Shown piece after piece: positions 48,707-59,237 of a stretch of 64,000 bases of DNA. The stretch's first letter is position 1. The number at the start of each line of letters is the position of its first letter. Position numbers and translations under genes: made by a program. Source of the stretch: Dipylidium caninum (Eukaryota > Platyhelminthes > Cestoda > Cyclophyllidea > Dipylidiidae); contig QEYB01001208.1 in NCBI GenBank assembly GCA_017562135.1, forward strand, positions 868,001-932,000. Direction: 5' to 3'. Below the pieces are notes generated by a model. It did no database searches, had not been told where the DNA came from, and saw nothing but the letters and a program-made list of their open reading frames with translations.

Positions 48707-50999
48707 TTAGTCATTCCTCACCGGCCTCGAAAAAGAAATTCACACAAGCTTTTGTCGGTGAATCACCCAGCCACGAAGTCTTCGGACTTTAGTAACGCAA
48801 TACACGTCGCAACATGGTCCATCGGTTGAGGAAGGATGAGGGGAATAGACAAGTGTCTCAACACCTCGAATTTAAAAATAACAAAATTTAATTTGTCTCC
48901 GAAGGGTCAACTAGGCCAAAAGGCGATGGAACAGTGAGAAGCTAACACTTCGCATTCTATTCAACCACTCTCCTCCAGCAATAGACTAAATTTTTATCTT
49001 GTGCTGCCGCAAGTGCACGCCCGAAGGTGGGGCACCGTTAAAGACGCGGTCGAGGGCGCGAATTCATGACTGTGAAATCGACCAGAGGGCAGAAGGGACT
49101 GGCAGAGGGGAGACAGCGACTTGGTGGGCATACCCTCACGCTGGTTGTTCCATTCCATGCTATCTCTTACGCTTCACACCCCTGAGAATTTACACGATCG
49201 AACTAAGCTCGCTGGAATCCGGGCCTAGTCAGCAAGTAATTGCGAAGGCGGATTGAGCAGGGTGAGCACAAGGTAAGGTGAAAAGCAGGAAAATATAAAG
49301 ACTATCATGAGAAGAAAGTGAAAAGCAACGAGGGAGCAATTCATTTAGGCATAATATTCGGATGATTTTCGCATTATCCTCATCCTCGCCCATGCGAAGC
49401 GTACTCATCAAATTGTTCGTTTTCACAGGGAAAGCTACCCCAACACTAAATAATATTTGTCGGGTAATGCTAGAGCTCGTTTCAGCCATACTTCTCCATT
49501 TTTGCCAACACCATACAGCTTACTGTAGAAAATTGTTGTTTTAAGTATCCTAGAGTCTGGCCAACCTTGTCCAGGCCGACTAAGACTTTGACGAAAGACG
49601 AAGGAGCAGCGCAGAGGAGAATGTGACACCGCCTTTCCACTAAAATTGCTGGATATATTAGCATGGATAGAGGAAATTGCGTGGTGGATAGACGCATGGA
49701 AGCCATAGGCGCTACATTCGTTTCAGACTCCGGTGGTCTGTAGCCGCGACTTCGTGCGGGTCCTTCGGTCCTTTCAATCTGCCTGTCGCGAACTGCATTT
49801 TACATGAGCGAGCGTAGCTGTGGCTCACCATTCACCAATTTTGATATAATGGGGAGGACGCAAGAGAAAGTCCTGACTCCAACACAACGCGCTTTCCCCA
49901 AAGGGGGATTCGATGCGGTGCTCTAACGCGGCGTCGAGGAACACCGGTGCCACAATATTTGGGTAATGAATGAAGATGATCCGTTATCTTTTGGTTTCAG
50001 AAGCGTGGAGAGAACAGACGCATGAAAAACTAATTTTTACTACTACTGCAGTCGAGGGGAGGGAACGGATTCTGCCTCATCGCACGCAATCGCTGGCCTA
50101 GTGAGGGAAAATTTGTTGTTATTTCGTACTAGAATTAATTTAGAAGGAGTGCGGCGAAGCAGAAAACTACTTTAGCAATCACCCACTCCCCGCACTGACC
50201 ATGGAGCCAGACCTGTGCCGATTCTCATTAACGCTGCGTCACATTGTTGAGGTCCTCGGACGTCCGAAGTGAGAAATGGCTCGTGACTCAATTGAAAGCG
50301 ATCCAAAGGTGGGCCAAAATGCCGCCGCAGAGCAGCGCCATCAACCTTCGAGTGCCCTTCGGTCGCACGTCTTTACTTTAGTAAATGAATTGGTTCTGTC
50401 CAAATGAAGTATGAAAATTTCGTAAAAATTTAGGCAACTTGTACGGAAATAAAATACAACGAAACTCGAATGCAGTGTAGTTCATGGCGAAGCTAGGGCA
50501 TCTTTAAACGAACCGCTTTGTGAGACGTCCTTTTGAGTGACTTTTCACATTAATTACATTCGCCTGCTCGAAACCGTCGTCCACCGATTGTTCACATTTG
50601 TGAGGCGAGTCAGGTAATCGGTCGTGTTAATCGCGACGACCGACCCTCATACGCAAGTCTTGGCAGATGTTATCGCGGCTGCGTCACGAGGTTCGGAGGG
50701 AGGCAGTCAAGTGCGCAACATGTCGCAAAAACCGACGCGTCTGAAGTGGACGAGAGTTGCGCCAAGTCGAACGCTGTCAGCTCACAGCCCGTGCACACTC
50801 CTTTTATTTTACCCTACACCCCATATTAAGGGATGTTATGGACTCTTTCAGTCAAATGAGGCCAAATTACTCTTCACCTTGAGCTTATTTCGTCTTAAGG
50901 GAGAAAGTGATCAAGCTCTTGCAGAACATCCAATTCACATTTGTCTTGAATGTAATTGGCACCTCGGGAGCCTGGTTCTGTGTCTCACTTGGTAAGCAG

Positions 51000-51408
51000 T
51001 CAACACATTAGTGAACGTTACTTACCGTAGAGTGGTGCTTCACTGGAAAACTGTGAAAGAACGTTACTTCTCCCTCTTGGAACTTATCGGAAGGAAACAC
51101 CACGAGGTGAGTGAATATATGAGATCTGAAAAATTTCCGCCAATTCGCGTAAACAATTTCATATCACAAGCTCGCCTCATGGGAACACCTCGACAATGAC
51201 AAACGCAATCTGCGTAATTGGTGCGAGGGACCCGACCTTCCAGGCCCAGATGCAGGCGGAGAGGCATCACAACAACTTAGTGGTTGCTCATGACTATCGG
51301 CCAATCTTTTGTTCTCCATCTTCTGCAAAGCACTCTCACCCTTTTCCGCTAATTTCCTTGTATCTTCGAAAATGCGTGCTTTCAGTCATGCCAAAAACAC
51401 ACCCGTGA
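51000..51408 (+). CDS. Two candidate exons, possible helical DNA-binding-like segment
   Basis: Block 51000-51106 follows GGTAAGCAG and encodes NTLVNVTYRRVVLHWKTVKE, then RYFSLLELIGRKHHE, ending at a consensus donor GAG|GTGAGT in phase 0. Block 51244-51408 follows CCGACCTTCCAG and joins in phase (AQMQAERHHNNLVVAHDYRP ...) to a stop. The WKTVKERYFSLLE pattern recalls the helix of Myb/SANT-like domains, but the resemblance is loose. The first acceptor has a weak pyrimidine tract. No upstream exon is identified. Confidence 0.3.
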
Positions 51409-54228
51409 TTGTGGTATCTATTTTAAAGGGAATTAGAAGTAGAACAAAACGCCGTGGTTTTATGATGGACACGTGCTTTTCACCACACTATGGTGTTACA
51501 ATGTGTACAGGATTGAGCCACCGAGTGCACCTCCATTCGCCTTGTCCCCGCACCACCAACGCGTGACATATGGACGCGAAGGGGCCGTGGAAGGTGTTTT
51601 GTGCGATGGACTCGAGGGTAGTCTGGTGTTTAACACCTTGACACCCTCTCGGAGGCCAATCTTGATTACCAAATTCCCGAACATGTGCCCTCAGTCCTCG
51701 TGCGCCACCGATGTCTTCAAAGCCTATAGCAGAACACTTCATGCCGGAGTTTTAACAGAGTGACCCTTCAACCTTCGCTTTTGGCGAAGCCAGATCTGTC
51801 AATCAACCAGGTCAAATCGGCGATTTGTCTGCCATCATAAGGGCCAAAAAATAGCAGCCACTAGTTAGGACTTCTGTGGTGGTCGTATTCACTACAAGGG
51901 CATAAAAATAGAGGCGGTAGTTACGGCGACTAACATGAGGTTAAAAGGGCCCCCGCGTGGTTGCCTCCCCAAATTAGCGAAGAATCCATATCTCTGCATA
52001 ATCTTGAAGTTTTATGGCATCATGTCAACTTTGTTGACTTGATTACCTTCGTCCACAGCCGACACGTTTCACAGTTATCAGTCTCGGCTTCAGCTGCACT
52101 GGACTTTGATCGACTGGCGCAGTGGCTACTCGTCTAACGCTTTCTTCCCCGGTCTAATCACCGCCACGCATGAAGTGCATTTGCTCCTTTCCTCATGCAA
52201 CATCCCTTACGAGAGTAAACCAAACAATCACTAATTCGTTGCGTTTTCTCTCACGGTATCCTAAACAGCGATGCCCACGGGGCTAAATGGGGGCCTCATT
52301 GAAGCTCTCATGAAATGACGAAAATTTTAATGTCCAAAGGAGAAGAAGGTAATATCACTCAGAAGTCTCGTCGTTCTCCAAGGTACAGATGTACGCAACG
52401 GTGACATTTTATGTAAATTCCAAAAAAACTTTGGCTCCCACGGTTGATACCTCGATGGATTGTAGGCCCACACATCGGAATGTGCGTCAATTCGACCAGG
52501 ACGCTAACAGATTTAGGTATTTGGGCTTATTAACTCGCATATCCCTTCATATATCTCCTACAAGCTTGGCGTATCGGGAGAATCATGAATTTTCTATTCC
52601 AATATGCCATCCACTTTAACGATTGACTGGATGCTTTTCGCTATGAAACTTGAAGTATTTACTAGTTCTTTGGTGTGGAAACCAATCGGTGGAATGCAAA
52701 TGATTGTGATTTCGAGGTGATTAAGAATATCCTCACCTCGATCTGCCGGCTTACTGTTCTTCGACGACACGAATTGGAATAAGGTTTGTAGTTGGCTCTT
52801 CGCGATGAAGCCTTAACATGTACCTAACAGCGTTTGAGGAACGAAAAGCGCCTCTCTCGGACCTTACTTCGTCCCTCCCCGAAAGCACCAAATTAACTGC
52901 CACGATAGGTAGAATCACTAGCTATTCCAGGCGTTCAGCTACTTTGAAGCGTGAGGGTCTTACAAGCAGTCACCCCTGTCTCAATGCCGGTTGTTCATCC
53001 GGTTAATTTTATCCTCATTACTCGTACACAAAATGTACATTCTTTGCCGGTAAACTAATAAAGGTCGAACAATAACCCCTTCAATAGTGTCCTGCCAGGT
53101 TTTTCAAATGAGAGACTTATGGACAAAGTGGGGGTAATTGATTCCCCCCAAAATAAGTCGTCCAAACAACATCTTGATCACGTACCACTTGAGCATTCTT
53201 GCAGGGGCCAAAAACATCTGTGTCGCAGCCCAGGTAGTCTCAACACACGTACGTCCCATCCAAATATTTCACATAAATCCTGCAACAATTACACGAGGCC
53301 TTGGTTCTTGGGTTAGTCTTCGACTATTTCTCAGTACATGGATCCAAGATTTCCTATTTATATTCCTCGTCCCCTCCTTTCCAAGCCGCACCTACTCTAT
53401 CACTTAGACCGTTCCTACTTGGTGCTTGGAGTTTTGAATGTATATCCTTATTTTCCAACTAATAATATTGCATCCAATGAGCCAAATCAGGGCAGACTAC
53501 GCTTTTCTGAGAGTCGGAAAAGGCATATACTGAATGGAAGTTAATTTCTAAGCACGAAAACTTTGTTTCTGTCCTCTAACTCTGGCCCAATGATATTTGA
53601 GTATACGTTATGGTTCAACAAACTCCTATTAAGTAAGCTCACTTTCAAGTTTGCGTTATTTGTACCACTTACTAGTCCTATTAGCAGTTTACATTATTGC
53701 TAACTTCCTGTTAAGACCTGAGGGCTGAAGCCCGTGACATTCTCAAGTAGGCGATTTTTGCGACCGGATCAATGCGCACGCCCAAAACGCATAGATTGTT
53801 AGTAAAACTATTCAATTTAAGCAGTTCGCTCAAAAAAGAGGGAGCATCAGAATGAGGACATTTCCACCCAACAACGTCCCGGTTACAATTCCCAACATAG
53901 GGCAGGATTAGGCAGGCTAAGTTATTTATTTGTGAAACATAATGGCCATTTAGGAACTCCTCAACAAATCCAACTTTCCAGACTTTTCCTCCTTTTTTTC
54001 ATCATAGCAAAAGGAGAAGGTAGAAAGGGTATATAATGAGGCATTTCATTATTTCGATACAAATATTGGGATACGGACCATTTCCGACACACGGTATTGT
54101 CATTTTACCTACCAGCCTCTGGAATACAAAACAGTAATAAAAGTAGTAAAAGCAGTAGAAACTAACAACCCATCAGCGTAACCAGATCCTACGAAACGTC
54201 GCATACAATGGGTCACCCCTTCGCTCTG

Positions 54229-54287
54229 ATTGGTTATCACGTACATAGTTTTTATTGGCCCATTATGACGCGGCTTAGGCGTCCAAT
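54229..54287 (+). promoter_or_regulatory. Three CCAAT boxes upstream of the ARHGAP19-like gene
   Basis: ATTGG at 54229-54233 and 54254-54258 (CCAAT on the minus strand) and CCAAT at 54283-54287 are spaced 25 and 29 bp. The last lies 83 nt before the ATG. Evenly spaced CCAAT boxes are the known NF-Y arrangement of many cell-cycle promoters, which suits a cytokinesis RhoGAP. Binding is inferred. Confidence 0.5.
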
Positions 54288-54369
54288 CAGGGGGCAGGTG
54301 GGTGTGCGTAATAAAAGGCCTCTGCCGCGTTGCCTTTCGTGCCGCTCTTCTCACTTTACGATCGGTCGG

Positions 54370-56811
54370 ATGAATTGCCGCCGGGGGCTTTCTTGTCCGA
54401 CCCCGTCCGCTGTTGACCTGCAGGTATTACTTACTTTCAGCAGATGAAGTAGGCACAGGCCTATTACCGATTATGTATCTATGCCATCTTTACTGCTGTT
54501 TTTTTCATTAGGGTGCCCTTATCGCTTACGCCGACCGTCTTACCGCGACTGCTGCGGTTGTTGATCGTGTAGATTTGTACAGAATACAGCAACCAAAGCA
54601 GTTCATCGACTTGTGCAAATTCCACCTCTCTCTTTTGGTCGATCTGCCGGTTGACTTTAACAACTACGACCCACAAGCAAGCGTCGTAGACCCCTCGGTG
54701 AGGCGTAGTCGAAGACGACCGTGGACGCGATTGGCTAGTTCTGTTAACCAAAACCACAAACCGGAAGAGTCTATTCGGGGTTAGCACTCTTTGATTTCGA
54801 GATATTGTTTCCCTTCCAAACCTAACTAGTTTCTTTTAAACACCAGATCTATCCAGCTCGACTGGACGGGGTCGGGCGAATAATGTCTACGATAGCGTAA
54901 TTAAGCTCATGGATCATTTGTCGCAGGGTGACAGTAAGTTCCAGTTTCGTCAATATGTAATCTTCTGTAAATAATGCGAATATTTTACAAGAAGATTGGA
55001 ATTCCTCAGACCTCAAAACGGACATGATATTTCGCAAAAGCGGGAATATGGTTCGCCAACGAGAACTTCGCAGACGCATACTGTCAGGTGCCAATATCTC
55101 ATTCCCAGTCAGTTTCGCCGTATCCGATGTCCCAACGTCTACAAATTCCCCATCTTCGCCAGGGTTTCGCTGGGGTTTTATAGCCCATTCCGGACTTCGT
55201 GAATGTCAGCAAAGTGCTTCAGGCGCCAAATGCGACACTACCTATGAATTTAAGGCCCATGACTACGCGAACACGCTGAAAAACGTGCTTCGGGAAATGC
55301 GTGAGCCAATCCTCACCCACGAGCTCCTTCCTGTCTTCATATCCGTCTCAAGTAAATTACACTAATTGTCATTGCTCACACTGTCACGAATCTTTTGCTT
55401 GCAGTTATTCCTAATCTTCTCAGGACTTACCTCAGGAAATGTCAACGACGAAGGTGTCAGGGTACCGTTAGATCCAACAGATTTTCGCGTGGCCCGGGCG
55501 AAGCAAGTGGTTGCTATCAGGACCCTCCGATTCCTTCTACCTGAGAGAAATCAGTGTCTTTTGCGCAGACTCCTCGATCTTCTGACCGAAACGCTGGGCT
55601 ATAGCCAATTCAATGGCATGTCGGCCGAAAGCCTGGGTACCATCTTTGGACCGTTGCTCTTGACGCCCACTAGTGTACGCATTTGTTAGTCACCGGTTCG
55701 TTATTAGAATTAGGGGTTTAGCTAATCTTTTGGCCTTAACCTCTAGTTCTCACGCCCCGATTTGCACAAACTTTACGATTCGGTGAACGATCTCGCCACC
55801 CTAATGATTAAACAGGGGTCTAAGGGCGTTTTCAGCGTTCCAATGGCCCTTCTTGATGATATCGACCGAAATCTGGCCTCTGATCGCTTGCATGAAAGTC
55901 GTTGCCACTCCAAGGACTCTGGCGTCGAGACATGTTCGAGCAGTTCCTCGCTTCGGGAGGAAAGAGTTAATGCTGCCCTCCACACGGGGCTTATGTTTGC
56001 ACTCGACGCAAGCAAAAATCGGGGCAATGTGGGTAGCAAGCGAACCGTGACGGAATACGCTGTGGCCGAGCTCTGCGCAAGCGTTCAGGCTCTCCCCGAC
56101 TCCGACCCCCGAAAGGCACGCTTGGTTCGGCGGATAAATAACTCCAATGGTGGACTCACCCCTTGTGCGCAGAAACGGCGGAAGGAAACTTTACTAGACT
56201 CCTCCTCATTCTCTCTTCGTAGGGCACCACTTCGAGGCCCTGGAACCCCATCAACCTCGGTTAGTTTGAATTGAGGGTTTCTCGGAGGCGATGTGCTGTC
56301 GACCAGGAGCAGATTTATCTCTTTACTTCTTTAGATATTTGGTGCCACCGGGACGAAGGGTGACATTGTTGTTTCACCAGAGGCGGTGGCTGACGGAGCC
56401 GGCGGTAATGACGGCAAGGTTCCTGCAACTATGTCTTCCTCTAGTTTGGACGGCGTGGACGTTGGCTCATTGTGCTGTCCCCTTTTTGGCATCCTTTCCT
56501 CCACCGTTCGGTCAGGAAATCAAGTCAAACGGGAACAACACGAACGCCCCGTGCCTAATTCTTGGCGAGGCTTTGGCAGCCCAGTTTTTGCTGACATGGG
56601 TGCTCCCATCGACAAGAATGTCTGTTCAATTTCTGAGAACAGCACTGGTCTCAAGTTAAAAAGTGGCGAAACAATGGGGTTCTCTCGCAGACACACGTGT
56701 CTGCAACGTATGCCCGTGAGGCGAAACTACAACGACGACAAAGTGCGAAGGTATCGAGTGCCAGTTTCGTCTATTCGTGACACGCCGAGTCGCCTTAGGA
56801 GCTCCGTGTGA
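54370..56811 (+). CDS. ARHGAP19: Rho GTPase-activating protein, ARHGAP19-like
   Basis: Seven exons, 54370-54423, 54512-54779, 54847-54933, 54992-55351, 55424-55674, 55747-56259 and 56335-56811, encode 669 residues and join in phase; the 54779 donor (GTTAGC) is the weakest. The product should speed GTP hydrolysis on a Rho-family GTPase; vertebrate ARHGAP19 acts on RhoA in mitosis. The pre-domain motif QPKQFIDLCKFHLSLLVDLP matches the ARHGAP19 N-terminal region. The RhoGAP domain spans about residues 115-370: NNVYDSVIKLMDHL, then IFRKSGNMVRQRELRRRIL with arginine finger R151. LKNVLREMREPILTHELL carries K233, and GMSAESLGTIFGPLLLTP follows. A later block, VAELCASVQALPDSDPRKAR, then LVRRINNSNGGLTP, and a terminal DTPSRLR match ARHGAP19-specific regions beyond the GAP domain. 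Odd points are Ser326 where most RhoGAPs have Asn, and an insert at about 170-218. Confidence 0.9.
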
Positions 56812-56858
56812 CTATTTCCTACCGACCACTGCAGTCGGAATTAATATAAGGCTGTGTA

Positions 56859-56864
56859 AATAAA
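56859..56864 (+). terminator. Polyadenylation signal of the ARHGAP19-like gene
   Basis: AATAAA lies 48 nt after the TGA stop at 56809-56811, giving a short 3' UTR. Confidence 0.65.
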
Positions 56865-57692
56865 TGCTAATCTGAATACAGCTATTTCTTTATATTTAAG
56901 GAGACGTTCTTTTGTTGGGGACTTGTGGGCCTGTTTCTAGACGGTGAGTGGGCTCGGCGGCATTCGCTAGCCTGTCCGTGAGTCGGGTCTGGAGGAGGGC
57001 GAATCGAACATGGCGTTTTTGCAGTCCTGGGGGTGAACTTTCTGGGGCGATGTGCTTCGGGCAACAGCTAAACTGCGCAACCGCCTGATTTAATGGGCGA
57101 AGCCGTCTCGGGGTGCGGTCAGAGTCCCGCCTGTGCTGACGGTGGATACTAATGCGCCGTCTGTCAGTGGGGCCCCAACAACTGTTGCGCAACGCATGGC
57201 CATCCCCAGGGGCTCACGACCCGTGGTAATTACAGACCGGGCAGGACGGGGTCGCGTGCAGTAGCTACGCCGCAAAGGCTGCAGCTGCCGGGCTGGGTGT
57301 CGTGACTTGTCACACCATGGCAACGGCTGCTTTTTGAGGTGTTGATGAACGTGCCCTGAAGTCGAGCCGTTTATGAACAGAGGGATTCCGTCGTTCGGTG
57401 CGATAAATGGGGGGATTAACAGTTTTGGGAAACGATTCCCTACTCCATCTGGGCTTGGCAATGGATGAACCACCAGGCATGAAGAGCTAGTTGCAGCAAT
57501 CTCGAGTTAATTGTACGGGACCTGTCATATTCTTTAATTCAACGAGTGATTTGTTGCGACGTGGGCAGTGGTGAAATAGTACTTGTTATTCCTTGGGTTG
57601 TTTAGAGCGTCAAATGAACGAATTCAGTATATTCACAAATACGTGCATTCAGATTTAGAATGACATTTATTTAATATCTCCAACGTCTACAG
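56865..57692. other. Intergenic or intronic region after the ARHGAP19-like gene
   Basis: Overlapping frames are open on both strands (127 codons on the minus strand at 57090-57473). The plus strand has two open pieces of Pro/Thr/Val-rich composition, about 57108-57266 and 57355-57465, separated by stops. No start, splice chain or family supports any of them. Confidence 0.4.
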
Positions 57693-57992
57693 AAGGCTCT
57701 ATTTCCTCATTCCGCTACCAGTGACCGGGGCAGTGCAAGCACGCAGGATGAAGCTTGCTTTGTAGAAAAGGAGCATTCGCGCTATGAAACCTTGGTATTT
57801 CCTCTGAGCCCAACTGACGTGCTCTACTCACCGCGTGGAAGCGGTTCCCATGGCAGCATGCAGACCACGTGTCCTGCGGTCAACCGTCCTGTCGCCGGCC
57901 TGGTGGCAGGCGGAACGTTTTTGTGGATTGAAGATATCGCATCTACATTCGAGAGTTTAGTGGCTCCAGGCTGCCGACCTGTATTGGCTTAA
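57693..57992 (+). CDS. Candidate terminal exon of an unrecognised gene
   Basis: The frame opens right after CTCCAACGTCTACAG (a TAA lies in frame just upstream) and stays open for 99 codons to a TAA. The start reads KALFPHSATSDRGSASTQDE and later parts include VFPLSPTDVLYSPRGSGSHG and GLVAGGTFLWIEDIASTFES. It is Ser/Pro-rich and looks disordered, with a more ordered C-terminus. It begins in phase 0. The nearest phase-0 donor is ATGCCC|GTGAGG inside the last ARHGAP19-like exon at about 56713, so an alternative 3' end of that gene is possible. A separate gene with unseen exons is equally possible. Confidence 0.35.
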   Translation, partial: KALFPHSATSDRGSASTQDEACFVEKEHSRYETLVFPLSPTDVLYSPRGSGSHGSMQTTCPAVNRPVAGLVAGGTFLWIEDIASTFESLVAPGCRPVLA

Positions 57993-58916
57993 AGCGTCAT
58001 CGTCCATCACATCGCTACGATACACGGTTGTAGTAACTGTCAACATAGTACTTGATATGCCGGCCAAATTTATACAGAGTTGCCCATGAAGGTTCCATAC
58101 ACTATCATTTCGCAATGAAAAAGAGCCATTCATTGGCAGATGGCAAATGTAGTGATGCCCCAGCAAATGAGCTAAAAGGGAAGCTTTGTCTTCCTACGTG
58201 GATTCTGTCAAATTCACGACGACGACGCACGACTGTGAGCCTATGGGCGGTGTTCCAGTTTAACTTGTGTGATTAACGGCAAAACGCCCAATTCTGATTT
58301 CGTCTACCCATGAGAGGCACACATCTATTATCAGTTTATCATAACTTCATAACTTCTGGCGTTTTTGGTCATGGCAGAAACTATTCAATCCGCCTTAGGG
58401 AGTTAGTAAGTGCATTAAGGCTGGGCAAGGACAGTTAAAGTGTACTAAATGGTTACGAATCTGAAGAATATCCCATGGGATAACAACTAGGAAAGGTCTT
58501 CTTCAAGATAAGTGGGGATCAGCGATTAATGCTGGAAGTGAACAGGCTATTTGCCGCATGAATAAGGCATTAGTTATACTGCTGTGAGGCGGTGGTACCA
58601 TTATTACAGGACAATGTTCAAAAGACTCTGGACCGAAAGGTCACTGTTCCACTGACTCCATCCCATATTTCTACAACGGAGGATGAAGACCTACTGCGTG
58701 TTGTCGACGTGAGTGTGAGTATTTAGCCAAAATAAGAGCTGCTGTTGTCGCGTTTAAATTTCGCCTTACTTATACACATTGCGAAGTGGGTCCTGATTAA
58801 CTCTATTTCCTAAAATAAATAAAAAAGGGCAGACCTCTAAGTCAAGGATGGAACTGCCGTAAAATCGGCATAGTAGGCAATTAAATTACACCTAACGAAG
58901 GCAGCGAGAGTGTTTA

Positions 58917-59237
58917 TGATCGAGAATCAGTCGCGTAAACACGAAGGTTAAGGGTGAATCAAAAGTTGACAGGGAGATTTTTTTAATGGATGCCTTCGAA
59001 GCGGAACCAGATGGCAGAGCGGGGGTAGCGAGAGGAGACGAGACGACAGATCCGATGCGGCAGGTGGAATCATTAGAGAGAACCAGCGTGACCACATTAA
59101 TTCCTGTTTTATTAGCCGAGCATGCCACCAGAGGTTGGCATGATGTCTATCAATCTCAGCCTAGGCAGACTGTGCTGAATCAGCTCTTAGACGAAGACCT
59201 GTCATTGTTCTTCTTGAGGATATCTCTGGAAGCATAA
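58917..59237 (+). CDS. 107-codon open frame of unknown function
   Basis: The plus strand is open from 58917 to a TAA at 59237, with an internal ATG at 58986 (MDAFEAEPDGRAGVARGDET). The composition is acidic and protein-like, ending VLNQLLDEDLSLFFLRISLE. The minus strand of the same DNA is also open (58892-59128) with plausible codon use, so the coding strand is unsure. No splice sites or family were recognised. Confidence 0.25.

Larger units (their letters stand above)
35125..54200. other. Long region without a recognised gene
   Basis: About 19 kb, visibly richer in GC than the first 30 kb. No frame matches a family I know, and I saw no reverse transcriptase, transposase or terminal repeats. 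Moderately protein-like single frames occur at 36967-37248 (-), 40187-40393 (-), 40942-41184 (-), 41220-41603 (+), 42379-42654 (-) and 50624-50995 (+). None has supporting splice or homology evidence. Four better candidates are listed separately. The stretch may hold long introns or fast-evolving genes, but that cannot be shown here. Confidence 0.45.
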
